From positions 7,440,001-7,504,000 of the forward strand of contig NZ_CP130720.1 of assembly GCF_035984415.1 (NCBI RefSeq): a DNA stretch of 64,000 nt, read 5' to 3'. The stretch is from Streptomyces sp. NBC_01296 (GTDB lineage: Bacteria > Actinomycetota > Actinomycetes > Streptomycetales > Streptomycetaceae). Under the pieces are notes generated by a model, which worked only from the letters and a program-made list of their open reading frames with translations, made no database searches and was not told the origin of the DNA. The position numbers and the translations under genes were made by a program. This document shows positions 45,233 to 51,829 of this stretch, one piece after another (position 1 is the stretch's first letter; each line of letters begins with the position of its first letter).

Positions 45233-46252
45233 TCAACGGGAGGTGGCGGCGGGGACCGCGGAGGGGACCTGCTGGGTGATGCAGTGGACGCCGCCGCCGC
45301 CGTACGCGATCACGCGGGAGCGGACGCCGACGACCTTGCGGCCGGGCAGCGCGGCGGCGATGACGGCGAGCGCCCCCTCGTCCTCGGGGAGGTCCGCCAC
45401 CGGGACGACGACCCCGCCGTTGGCGACGTAGAAGTTCAGGTACCCGACCTCGGTCTCCCGGCCGGCCACCTCGACGAACGCGCTCTGCGGGAGGTCGATG
45501 ATCTCCAGGCGGCGCCCGGCGGCGTCGGTGGCCTCCTCCAGGACGGCGCGGTTCACGCGCATCCGCTCGTGGTCGGGGTGCTCCGGGTCGCTCGGCAGCG
45601 CTGCGACCACCTTGCCGGGGGCGACGAACGCGCAGACCCCGTCCACGTGCCCGTCCGTCTCGGTGTCCAGCAGACCGCCGTACGGCAGCCAGATCACCTT
45701 GGTGACGCCGAGGCGGGCGATCAGCTCCGCCTCGATCTCCTCCTTGCTCATCCCCGGGTTGCGGTTGGGGTGCAGGAGGCACTGCTCCGTGGTGATCAGC
45801 GTGCCCTCGCCGTCGACGGTGATCGCGCCGCCCTCGAGGATCATCCGGGAGGCGATGCGCTGCACGCCGAGGTGTTCCAGCAGGGCGGCCGCGATCTTGT
45901 CGTCGGTTTCGTACGGGTGGTGCTTGCCGCCCCAGGCGTTGAAGCGGAAGTCCACCCCCGCGCGCTGTCCGTCGGGCCCCAGCACGAAGATCGGCCCGGA
46001 GTCCCGGAACCAGGAGTCGTCCAGCGGCAGTTCGACCACGGTGACGCCCTCCCCGCACCGCTCGCGGGCCTCGGCTCCGCTCCCGGGCAGCGCCACCATG
46101 GTCACCGGCTCGAACTGCGCGATCGCGCTCGCGACCTGTGCGTACTCCGTCTTCACCTCGTCGAAGACGTCACCCCACAGTTCCTGCCGCGTCGGCCAGG
46201 CCATCAGGCAGCCCTCGTGCTCGGTCCACTCGGCCGGCATCCGGAAATCCAT
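45233..46252 (-). CDS. aguA: Agmatine deiminase, cytosolic (copy 2)
   Basis: 339-residue enzyme with no signal peptide, the only cytosolic copy of the four. It converts agmatine to N-carbamoylputrescine and ammonia. Sequence is canonical AguA: MPAEWTEHEGCLMAWP near the N terminus, LDDSWFRDSGPIFVLG, ILEGGAITVDGEGT, ETDGHVDGVCAFV and GGGGVHCITQQVP with the nucleophile Cys. ATG 46252 has AGGAG 8 bases upstream. It leads the operon with the peptide-type ABC importer, so import and deimination are co-expressed. Two GACTG-N6-CAGTC-type operators lie in its promoter. No AguB (N-carbamoylputrescine amidase) is in the window. Confidence 0.93.
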   Translation of the reverse strand: MDFRMPAEWTEHEGCLMAWPTRQELWGDVFDEVKTEYAQVASAIAQFEPVTMVALPGSGAEARERCGEGVTVVELPLDDSWFRDSGPIFVLGPDGQRAGVDFRFNAWGGKHHPYETDDKIAAALLEHLGVQRIASRMILEGGAITVDGEGTLITTEQCLLHPNRNPGMSKEEIEAELIARLGVTKVIWLPYGGLLDTETDGHVDGVCAFVAPGKVVAALPSDPEHPDHERMRVNRAVLEEATDAAGRRLEIIDLPQSAFVEVAGRETEVGYLNFYVANGGVVVPVADLPEDEGALAVIAAALPGRKVVGVRSRVIAYGGGGVHCITQQVPSAVPAATSR

Positions 46253-46266
46253 CGTGATCACTCCTG

Positions 46267-46282
46267 TGTGAATATTCAGTCA
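46267..46282 (-). promoter_or_regulatory. Shared TetR operator, site 1 (deiminase-importer operon)
   Basis: GTG-AATATT-CAGTCA with the right half matching the perfect site at 53484; the left half (TGTGTG instead of TGACTG) is degenerate. It lies 15-30 bases before the ATG of deiminase copy 2, next to its ribosome-binding site. Confidence 0.62.
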
Positions 46283-46330
46283 GCATGGAGGAAGGGGAGG
46301 TGGGGCTGCGTGCCCCGCATCCTCCTCCGT

Positions 46331-46346
46331 ACTGAAAATTCAGTCA
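46331..46346 (-). promoter_or_regulatory. Shared TetR operator, site 2 (deiminase-importer operon)
   Basis: ACTGAAAATTCAGTCA, the same core as the site at 50959-50976, 64 bases from site 1 centre to centre. It lies about 80 bases upstream of deiminase copy 2, in the core promoter range. Confidence 0.72.
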
Positions 46347-46546
46347 ATGATTCTGGCCCATGAGTTGCCGAATCGGTCGGCGGTGCGCCCGGTGAGGTGT
46401 GGACGTGCACTCGTACTGATCGGCGATTGTGCTGTGATCTGCCTCTGACCAGGCAAGATCGTGGCGCCGACGCACGGAAAGTGCGACTGACGCTCTGGTC
46501 AGGAAATAGCCCCAGGTGACCGCCTCGGCGGGTAGAGTGACCCCTC

Positions 46547-47122
46547 GTGTCAGACCGTCGAACGGAAATACTCAGGGCCGCCACGCGAGTGATCGCGCGC
46601 CGCGGCGTGCGCGGGCTCCGCGTGGGAGAGCTTGCCGCCGAGGCGGGGGTGTCCACCTCGCTGATCTACTACCACTTCACCGATCGCGCCGGGATCCTGC
46701 GCCGGACCCTGGAGTTCATCAGCGACCGCGCCGACCGCTACACCGCCGAGCGCGACCCCGGACTGGATCCCGCCGACCCGCGGACCGAGCTGGCCCAGGT
46801 CCTGCTCCTCGAGCTCCAGGACACGCCGGAGGTACGGGAGAACAGCACCGCGTGGGGAGAGCTGAGGGCCAGCGCCGTCTTCGACGCCGACCTGCGCGAG
46901 GACGTGGCCAGGGCCACGCACACGTGGGTGCACGAGATCGCCGACCTGCTCGCCCACGCCCGGCCCATGGGTACGGCCCCGGCGCACGCGGCCGCGGCAG
47001 AACGTCTGACGGCCCTCCTCGAAGGCCTCAGCGTCCGCTGGCTCAGCGGCTCCCTGCCCCTGGAGCACGCGCGCCGGCTCCTCGCGGACGCGATCGAAGT
47101 GGAGCTGAACCGCCGGTACTGA
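46547..47122 (+). CDS. TetR-family regulator, paralogue A of the shared-operator pair
   Basis: 191-residue repressor. Helix-turn-helix RGLRVGELAAEAGVSTSLIY then YHFTDRAGILRRTLEF is almost identical to that of the TetR at 51074-51661 (VSTALIYYHFKDRAGIL), and the two align along their whole length, including ENSTAWGELRA and a late WLSGSLPL. GTG 46547 is preceded by TAGAGT with 8 bases between, so the mRNA is probably leaderless. Divergent from the deiminase-importer operon and convergent with ureC. I infer it binds GACTG-N6-CAGTC. Confidence 0.88.
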   Translation: MSDRRTEILRAATRVIARRGVRGLRVGELAAEAGVSTSLIYYHFTDRAGILRRTLEFISDRADRYTAERDPGLDPADPRTELAQVLLLELQDTPEVRENSTAWGELRASAVFDADLREDVARATHTWVHEIADLLAHARPMGTAPAHAAAAERLTALLEGLSVRWLSGSLPLEHARRLLADAIEVELNRRY

Positions 47123-47151
47123 GCCGGCGACATGAGGCGGAAAGAGACCGC

Positions 47152-48915
47152 CTAGAGGAAGTAGAGACGGCCGAGCGAGACCGAATCGGCAGGTGCCGAA
47201 ACGAGGGGCTCGCCGTCCAGCGACACCAGGCCCGTGCCGGGGTGCACATCGACCGTGCCGGTACGGGCGTTGCGGAGCATGCTCCGCGGTCCGATCCCGC
47301 GGGTTCCGCGGACCGCCACGCGGCGTCGGCGCGTCGGCATCTGATCGCCGTTGGCCACGGCGGCTTCCGCGACGAAGGCGACGGAGATGTCGGCGGCGGT
47401 GGCTCCGTACGAGCCGAACTGCGGTCCCAGGACGAGGGGTTCGCACCGGTCGGTGGAGGCGTTCGGGTCGCCGGTGACCCCGTACGCGGGGAAACCGGCC
47501 TTGAGGACGAGCTGGGGCTTGGCGCCGAAGTACTGCGGCCACCACAGGACGATGTCGGCGAGCTTGCCGACCTCGATGGAGCCGACCTCGTGCGCGAAGC
47601 CGTGGGCGATGGCGGGGTTGACGGTCAGCTTGGCCATGTAGCGCAGGACGCGCTCGTTGTCGTCGCCGCCGGCCGCCGTGCCGAAAGAGCCCTCGCCGTC
47701 CAGGGGGCCGAGCTCGGCCTTCATCTTCCCGGCCATGGCGAACGTACGGCGTACGGTCTCGCCGGCCCGCCCCATGCCCTGGGCGTCCGAGGAGGTGATG
47801 CCGATGACCCCGAGGTCGTGCAGGACGTCCTCGGCGCCCATCGTCCCGGCCCTGATGCGGTCACGGGCCATCGCGGCGTCGCCCGGCAGGTCGACCTTGA
47901 GGTCGTGCGCCGAGACGATCATGCCGAAGTGCTCGGCCAGCGCGTCCCGGCCGAAGGGGAGGGTGGGGTTGGTGGAGGAGCCGATGACGTTCGGCACGCC
48001 GGCTATCTTGAGCACGTTGGGGACGTGTCCGCCGCCGCAGCCCTCGATGTGGAAGGCGTGGATGGTCCGCCCGTCCAGCACGCGCAGGGTGTCCTCCACC
48101 GACAGGCATTCGTTCAACCCGTCCGTGTGCAGCGCGACTTGAACATCGTGCTCCTCGGCCACCCGCAGCGCGGTGTCCAGGGCGCGGGTGTGCGCGCCCA
48201 TGTCCTCGTGGACCTTGAAGCCGGACGCACCGCCCTCGGCCAGCGCCTCGACCAGCGGGGCCGGATCGGAGGACGAACCGCGGGCGAGGAAGCCGATGTT
48301 GACCGGCCAGGCGTCGAAGGCGTTGAACGCATGGCGCAGGGCCCAGGGGGAGTTGACGCCGACCGCCCAGACCGGGCCGAACTCCTGGCCGATGATCGTG
48401 GTGACGCCGGAGGCCAGCGAAGCCTCCATGATCCGGGGCGAGAGCAGGTGGACGTGGGTGTCGACGGCGCCGGCGGTGGCGATCATTCCCTCGCCGGAGA
48501 CGATGGTCGTCCCGGTGCCGACCACCACCTCCACCCCGTCCAGGGTGTCGGGGTTCCCCGCCCGCCCGACGGAGGCGATCCGGCCCTCGCGGATGCCGAT
48601 GCTGGTCTTGCGGATGCCGAGGACGGCGTCGATGACGAGGACGTTGCTGATGACCAGGTCGCAGGTCTCGCGGACGGCTGCGGCCTTCAGGTGCAGGCCG
48701 TCGCGGGCGGTCTTGCCGAAGCCGGCCAGGAACTCGTCACCGGGCTGCTGCGAGTCCGACTCGACCCGCACGATCAGGCCCGAGTCGCCGAGCCGCACCC
48801 GGTCTCCGGCGCGCGGGCCGTGGACCGCCGTGTACGCGTACGGGTCCGTACCGTCCGCCGGGGCTGCGCCGGGGCGGCCGTGACAGCCCGCAGCGTCGAA
48901 GATGCTGCCACTCAT
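47152..48915 (-). CDS. ureC: Urease alpha subunit, variant active-site flap
   Basis: 587-residue nickel amidohydrolase, hydrolysing urea to ammonia and carbamate. Nickel ligands are intact: VDTHVHLL, the lysine to be carbamylated in GFKVHEDMG, VALHTDGLNE, HAFHIEGCGGGH and the late Asp in ITSSDAQGMGR. The flap, usually MVCHHL, reads IVSAHDL: the catalytic-base His is kept, but the flap Cys (Cys319 in Klebsiella numbering) is Ala. The ATG overlaps the stop of the fused UreAB gene (ATGA). No ureDEFG maturation genes are in the window, so nickel insertion would need proteins encoded elsewhere. Confidence 0.92.
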   Translation of the reverse strand: MSGSIFDAAGCHGRPGAAPADGTDPYAYTAVHGPRAGDRVRLGDSGLIVRVESDSQQPGDEFLAGFGKTARDGLHLKAAAVRETCDLVISNVLVIDAVLGIRKTSIGIREGRIASVGRAGNPDTLDGVEVVVGTGTTIVSGEGMIATAGAVDTHVHLLSPRIMEASLASGVTTIIGQEFGPVWAVGVNSPWALRHAFNAFDAWPVNIGFLARGSSSDPAPLVEALAEGGASGFKVHEDMGAHTRALDTALRVAEEHDVQVALHTDGLNECLSVEDTLRVLDGRTIHAFHIEGCGGGHVPNVLKIAGVPNVIGSSTNPTLPFGRDALAEHFGMIVSAHDLKVDLPGDAAMARDRIRAGTMGAEDVLHDLGVIGITSSDAQGMGRAGETVRRTFAMAGKMKAELGPLDGEGSFGTAAGGDDNERVLRYMAKLTVNPAIAHGFAHEVGSIEVGKLADIVLWWPQYFGAKPQLVLKAGFPAYGVTGDPNASTDRCEPLVLGPQFGSYGATAADISVAFVAEAAVANGDQMPTRRRRVAVRGTRGIGPRSMLRNARTGTVDVHPGTGLVSLDGEPLVSAPADSVSLGRLYFL

Positions 48916-49631
48916 GCCTGCTCCTGATCCTGATCCTGCTCCTGGTATGCGGTGAGGTAACCCGTGGCGCGGGCCTTGGCCAGTGCGGCCTGCCGTGCGC
49001 CGGGGGCGTCCAACGGGCCGTCGACGAGCCCGGCGAAACCGATGGCGACGCGCGCCCCGCCGATCGGCAGGAGCTCCACCAGGACGGTGCGTCCGGGATC
49101 GAAGCGGACCGTGGAGCCGGCCGGGACGGCGAGCCTGGCGCCGTACGCCGCCGCGCGGTCGAACGCGAGGCGGGGGTTCGCCTCGAAGAAGTGGAAGTGC
49201 GAGGAGACGCTGATGGGCACGGTCGCGGTGTTGTGCACGGGCAGCCGCAGCGTCGGACCGGCGCGGTCGTAGCCCTTGCCGTCCCCGGGCAGGACGGCGC
49301 CGGGGGCGTCGGGTCCGAGTGCGCCGTGCTGCCCGAAGGGGTCGTCGATGACGCAGAGCCGGGTCCCGTCCTCGAACACCGCCTCGACCTGCAGGGTGGT
49401 GACCACGTCGGGTACGCCGGGCAGTACGTCGTCGGCGTCGAGGACGCCGCGGCCGGCCTCGATCGCCTCGGCCAGGCGGCGGCCGTCCCGGGCCGCCTCG
49501 CACACGGTGTCCGCGATCAGCGCGGTCGCTTCGGGGACGTTGAGCTTCACGCCCCGGCGGCGCCGGGCGCGGGCCAGTTCCGCCGCGGTGAAGATGAGCA
49601 GTCGGTCCCGCTCGGTCGGTGTCAGTCGCAT
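48912..49631 (-). CDS. ureAB: Fused urease gamma-beta subunit (UreA-UreB)
   Basis: 239 residues. Residues 1-100 are the gamma subunit (MRLTPTERDRLLIFTAAELARARRRRGVKLN, PEATALI), residues 105-225 the beta subunit (TVPISVSSHFHFFEANPRLAFDR, GFAGLVDG). Fusions of this kind are known from Helicobacter and some actinobacteria. The C terminus ends with alternating Gln/Asp/Glu (QEQDQDQEQ) from a short in-gene repeat. The stop overlaps the ureC start. Upstream is a 10-unit heptamer repeat, then deiminase copy 3, which probably shares the transcript. Confidence 0.92.
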   Translation of the reverse strand: MRLTPTERDRLLIFTAAELARARRRRGVKLNVPEATALIADTVCEAARDGRRLAEAIEAGRGVLDADDVLPGVPDVVTTLQVEAVFEDGTRLCVIDDPFGQHGALGPDAPGAVLPGDGKGYDRAGPTLRLPVHNTATVPISVSSHFHFFEANPRLAFDRAAAYGARLAVPAGSTVRFDPGRTVLVELLPIGGARVAIGFAGLVDGPLDAPGARQAALAKARATGYLTAYQEQDQDQEQA

Positions 49632-49664
49632 ACTGCCTCGTCTGGAAGGGGGTACGGCGGACTG

Positions 49665-49734
49665 TTCTCGGAACTCGGAACTCGGAACTCGGTACTCGGT
49701 ACTCGGTACTCGGTACTCGGTGTTCGGTGTTCGG
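49665..49734 (-). repeat. Heptanucleotide tandem repeat between deiminase copy 3 and ureAB
   Basis: Ten contiguous 7-mers on the plus strand: TTCTCGG once, AACTCGG three times, TACTCGG four times, TGTTCGG twice. It fills most of the 108-base gap in the operon, ending 33 bases before the ureAB start. Length change would alter spacing, not reading frame. Confidence 0.92.
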
Positions 49735-49739
49735 ACGTG

Positions 49740-50906
49740 CTACGGAAGGGGTTCGTGCATCGTGGAGCAGTGGATGCCGCCGCCGCCCGCCATGAGCCGG
49801 TCGACGTCGATCTGTACGACCGCCCGCCCGGGGAAGGCCTCCGCCAGGGCGCGCACGGCGGCGGCGTCCTTCGCCGCGTCCCCGAACTGGGCGGTGACGA
49901 CAGCTCCGTTGACCACGTGGAAGTTGAGGTAGGAGTCGACGAACTGGGAGTCCTTCGACCGGACGGTGTCGGGGCCCTCCACCCGGATCACCTTCAGCCG
50001 TCGCCCCCGGGCGTCCGTGGCGCGGGAGAGGATCGAGAACTGCTCGCGGGCGTCCCGTGCCCAGACGTCGTTGCGGTCCGCCGGCGGGACCTGCACCATC
50101 ACCACACCCGGGCGCACGAAGCGCGAGGTCACGTCGATGTGGTCGTCCGTGATGTCCTTGCCCTTGATGCCGGGGACCCAGAGCATCTTGTCCGCGCCGT
50201 ACGCATGGAGGACGGCGTCCTCGATCTCCGCCTTGCTCATGCCGCGGTTGCGGTTCTTGTTGACCAGGCTGCTCTCCGTGGCCATCACGGTGCCATCGCC
50301 GTCGGTCTCGATCGCCCCGCCCTCGCCGACGAAGTCGGCCCGGCGGAAGGGCAGGTGGACGTCGTCCGCGACCAGCTCCGCGACATCGGCGTCGTAGGAG
50401 TGGGTCTGCTTGTCCCCCCACCCGTTGAAGTTGAGGCCGAGGGCGTCGAGCCCCCCGCGGCCGTCACGGCGGAAGACCGGTGCGGTGTCCCGCATCCAGA
50501 GGTCGTCCGTGGGGATCGAGCCGATGACGGTGACCCCCGGGCCGCACAGGGACCGGGCCTTGGCGGCGGTGTCGGAGTCGGGCGCGCAGAGGACCACCGG
50601 TTCGTAGCGGGCGATCGTCCGGGCGATCAGGGCGATGTCCTCCTGCACCCCGGCGAGGCGCCGGCCGCCCCAGATGGACGTGCGGGACGGCCAGGACATC
50701 CACGTGCGGGCGTGCGGTACGTCGTCCCGGTCCACCCACCGGCCCGGCTCCGCCGCACTCGCCCGCTGAGGGGCAGCTGCCGTCGCACCCAGGGCCACAC
50801 CGGCCGCTCCGAGGCCGGCGGCACCGAGGACGTGCCTGCGGGAGGGTTCGGCGGAGCCGAACAGGCGGCTGAGGAGGGAGCGGCTTTCGCCGTCGGATGC
50901 GCTCAT
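49740..50906 (-). CDS. Agmatine/peptidyl-arginine deiminase family protein, Tat-exported (copy 3)
   Basis: 388 residues. Tat signal PSRRHVLGAAGLGAAGVALG with probable cleavage after ASA near residue 51. Pentein motifs: TDDLWMRDTAPVF, FVGEGGAIETDG, DDHIDVTSRF and GGGGIHCSTMHEP with the nucleophile. The usual R-D-S/T-G-P reads RDTAP, a change shared in kind with copy 4 (RDTVP), so these two form a divergent pair and may prefer another guanidino substrate. GGAGG lies upstream of ATG 50906. First gene of the probable operon with ureAB and ureC, behind a shared operator. Confidence 0.9.
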   Translation of the reverse strand: MSASDGESRSLLSRLFGSAEPSRRHVLGAAGLGAAGVALGATAAAPQRASAAEPGRWVDRDDVPHARTWMSWPSRTSIWGGRRLAGVQEDIALIARTIARYEPVVLCAPDSDTAAKARSLCGPGVTVIGSIPTDDLWMRDTAPVFRRDGRGGLDALGLNFNGWGDKQTHSYDADVAELVADDVHLPFRRADFVGEGGAIETDGDGTVMATESSLVNKNRNRGMSKAEIEDAVLHAYGADKMLWVPGIKGKDITDDHIDVTSRFVRPGVVMVQVPPADRNDVWARDAREQFSILSRATDARGRRLKVIRVEGPDTVRSKDSQFVDSYLNFHVVNGAVVTAQFGDAAKDAAAVRALAEAFPGRAVVQIDVDRLMAGGGGIHCSTMHEPLP

Positions 50907-50958
50907 GGGACCCTCCAGATCTCGTGCGCGGGGAGGCGCCGTGACTCGACTCTGACAC

Positions 50959-50976
50959 TGACTGAAAATTCAGTCA
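50959..50976 (-). promoter_or_regulatory. Shared TetR operator, site 3 (deiminase-urease operon)
   Basis: TGACTGA-AAAT-TCAGTCA, 7-base perfect arms, 53 bases upstream of deiminase copy 3. Same sequence family as the sites at 46331, 51709 and 53484. Confidence 0.78.
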
Positions 50977-51073
50977 AGATGCAGGGTGCGAGAAAACCGC
51001 TCGTCGCAGAGGTCGGACGAGCGGCCGGCCTCGGCGGCGCAGTGGGTGAGGTGGAGGGGGAGCCCCGGTACCG

Positions 51074-51661
51074 CTACCGGCCCGGCTGTGCCAGGTGCCG
51101 GAGCTCGGCCGCGATGGCCGTGGTCATCAGCTCGCGCGCGTGTGCCAGCGGCAGGCTGCCGCTGAGCCAGCGCGAGCTCAGGCCCTCCACGAGGGCCGTC
51201 AGCCGCTCGGCGGCTCCGGCGAGCGCCGCGGCGCCCGCCATGGGCCGGACGCGGCCCAGCAGCTCGCCCACTTCCTGCACCCATACGAGCGTGGCACGGG
51301 CCAGTTCCTCGCGCAGGTCGGGGTCGAAGACCGCAGTCGCCCGGAGCTCTCCCCAGGCCGTGCTGTTCTCCCGTACCTCGGGGCTGTCCTGGAACTCGAG
51401 GAGGAGGGTCTCCTCCAGCTCGCCCTGGGCGTCGAGCGGGGGCGCGTCGGGCTCCCGCTCCGTGGTGTACCGTCCCGCGCGGTCGTTGATGAACTCCAGG
51501 GTCGCGCGCAGGATCCCGGCGCGGTCCTTGAAGTGGTAGTAGATCAACGCCGTGGACACGCCCGCCTCCGCGGCGAGTTCCTCCACGCGCAGGCCGCGCA
51601 CGCCGCGACGGGCGATCACCCGCGCGGCTCCTTCCATGATTGCTGTTCGACGATCCGCCAC
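51074..51661 (-). CDS. TetR-family regulator, paralogue B of the shared-operator pair
   Basis: 195-residue repressor, close paralogue of the TetR at 46547 (same start ADRRTAI/SDRRTEI, same helix-turn-helix, same ENSTAWGELRA). GTG 51661 is preceded by TAGGGT with 8 bases between, as in the paralogue; ATG 51688 upstream in frame would put that -10 element inside the gene. An operator lies 48 bases upstream, so autoregulation is likely. The deiminase-urease operon follows on the same strand after 167 bases with its own operator. Confidence 0.88.
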   Translation of the reverse strand: MADRRTAIMEGAARVIARRGVRGLRVEELAAEAGVSTALIYYHFKDRAGILRATLEFINDRAGRYTTEREPDAPPLDAQGELEETLLLEFQDSPEVRENSTAWGELRATAVFDPDLREELARATLVWVQEVGELLGRVRPMAGAAALAGAAERLTALVEGLSSRWLSGSLPLAHARELMTTAIAAELRHLAQPGR

Positions 51662-51708
51662 AAGCCGACACCCTACCTGGGTGCGCATGACGCGTATGAC
51701 CCCATTCC

Positions 51709-51725
51709 TGACTGAAATTCCAGTC
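51709..51725 (-). promoter_or_regulatory. Shared TetR operator, site 4 (TetR paralogue B / kinase)
   Basis: T-GACTG-AAATTC-CAGTC, perfect 5-base arms with the same 6-base spacing as the other sites. It lies between the divergent TetR gene (48 bases) and the membrane kinase gene (105 bases), so it may control both. Confidence 0.7.
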
Positions 51726-51829
51726 GGATAGGATCCGGTGCCGATCGGCCGGCGCGCCGCCGCACGGGCACCGAATGCCGCACCCCCGTAACACCCCGCA
51801 CATCCGCCCTCGTCGCCGGGAGAGCCGAC

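Noticed and set aside
49665..49734. Possible CRISPR array
   Set aside because: Units are 7 bases with no spacers, and no cas genes are present; it is a simple tandem repeat.
47152..50421. 1089-residue minus-strand frame joining ureC to upstream sequence
   Set aside because: The upstream part is a shadow of ureAB and deiminase copy 3 in another frame; ureC starts at ATG 48915 with a coupled overlap.
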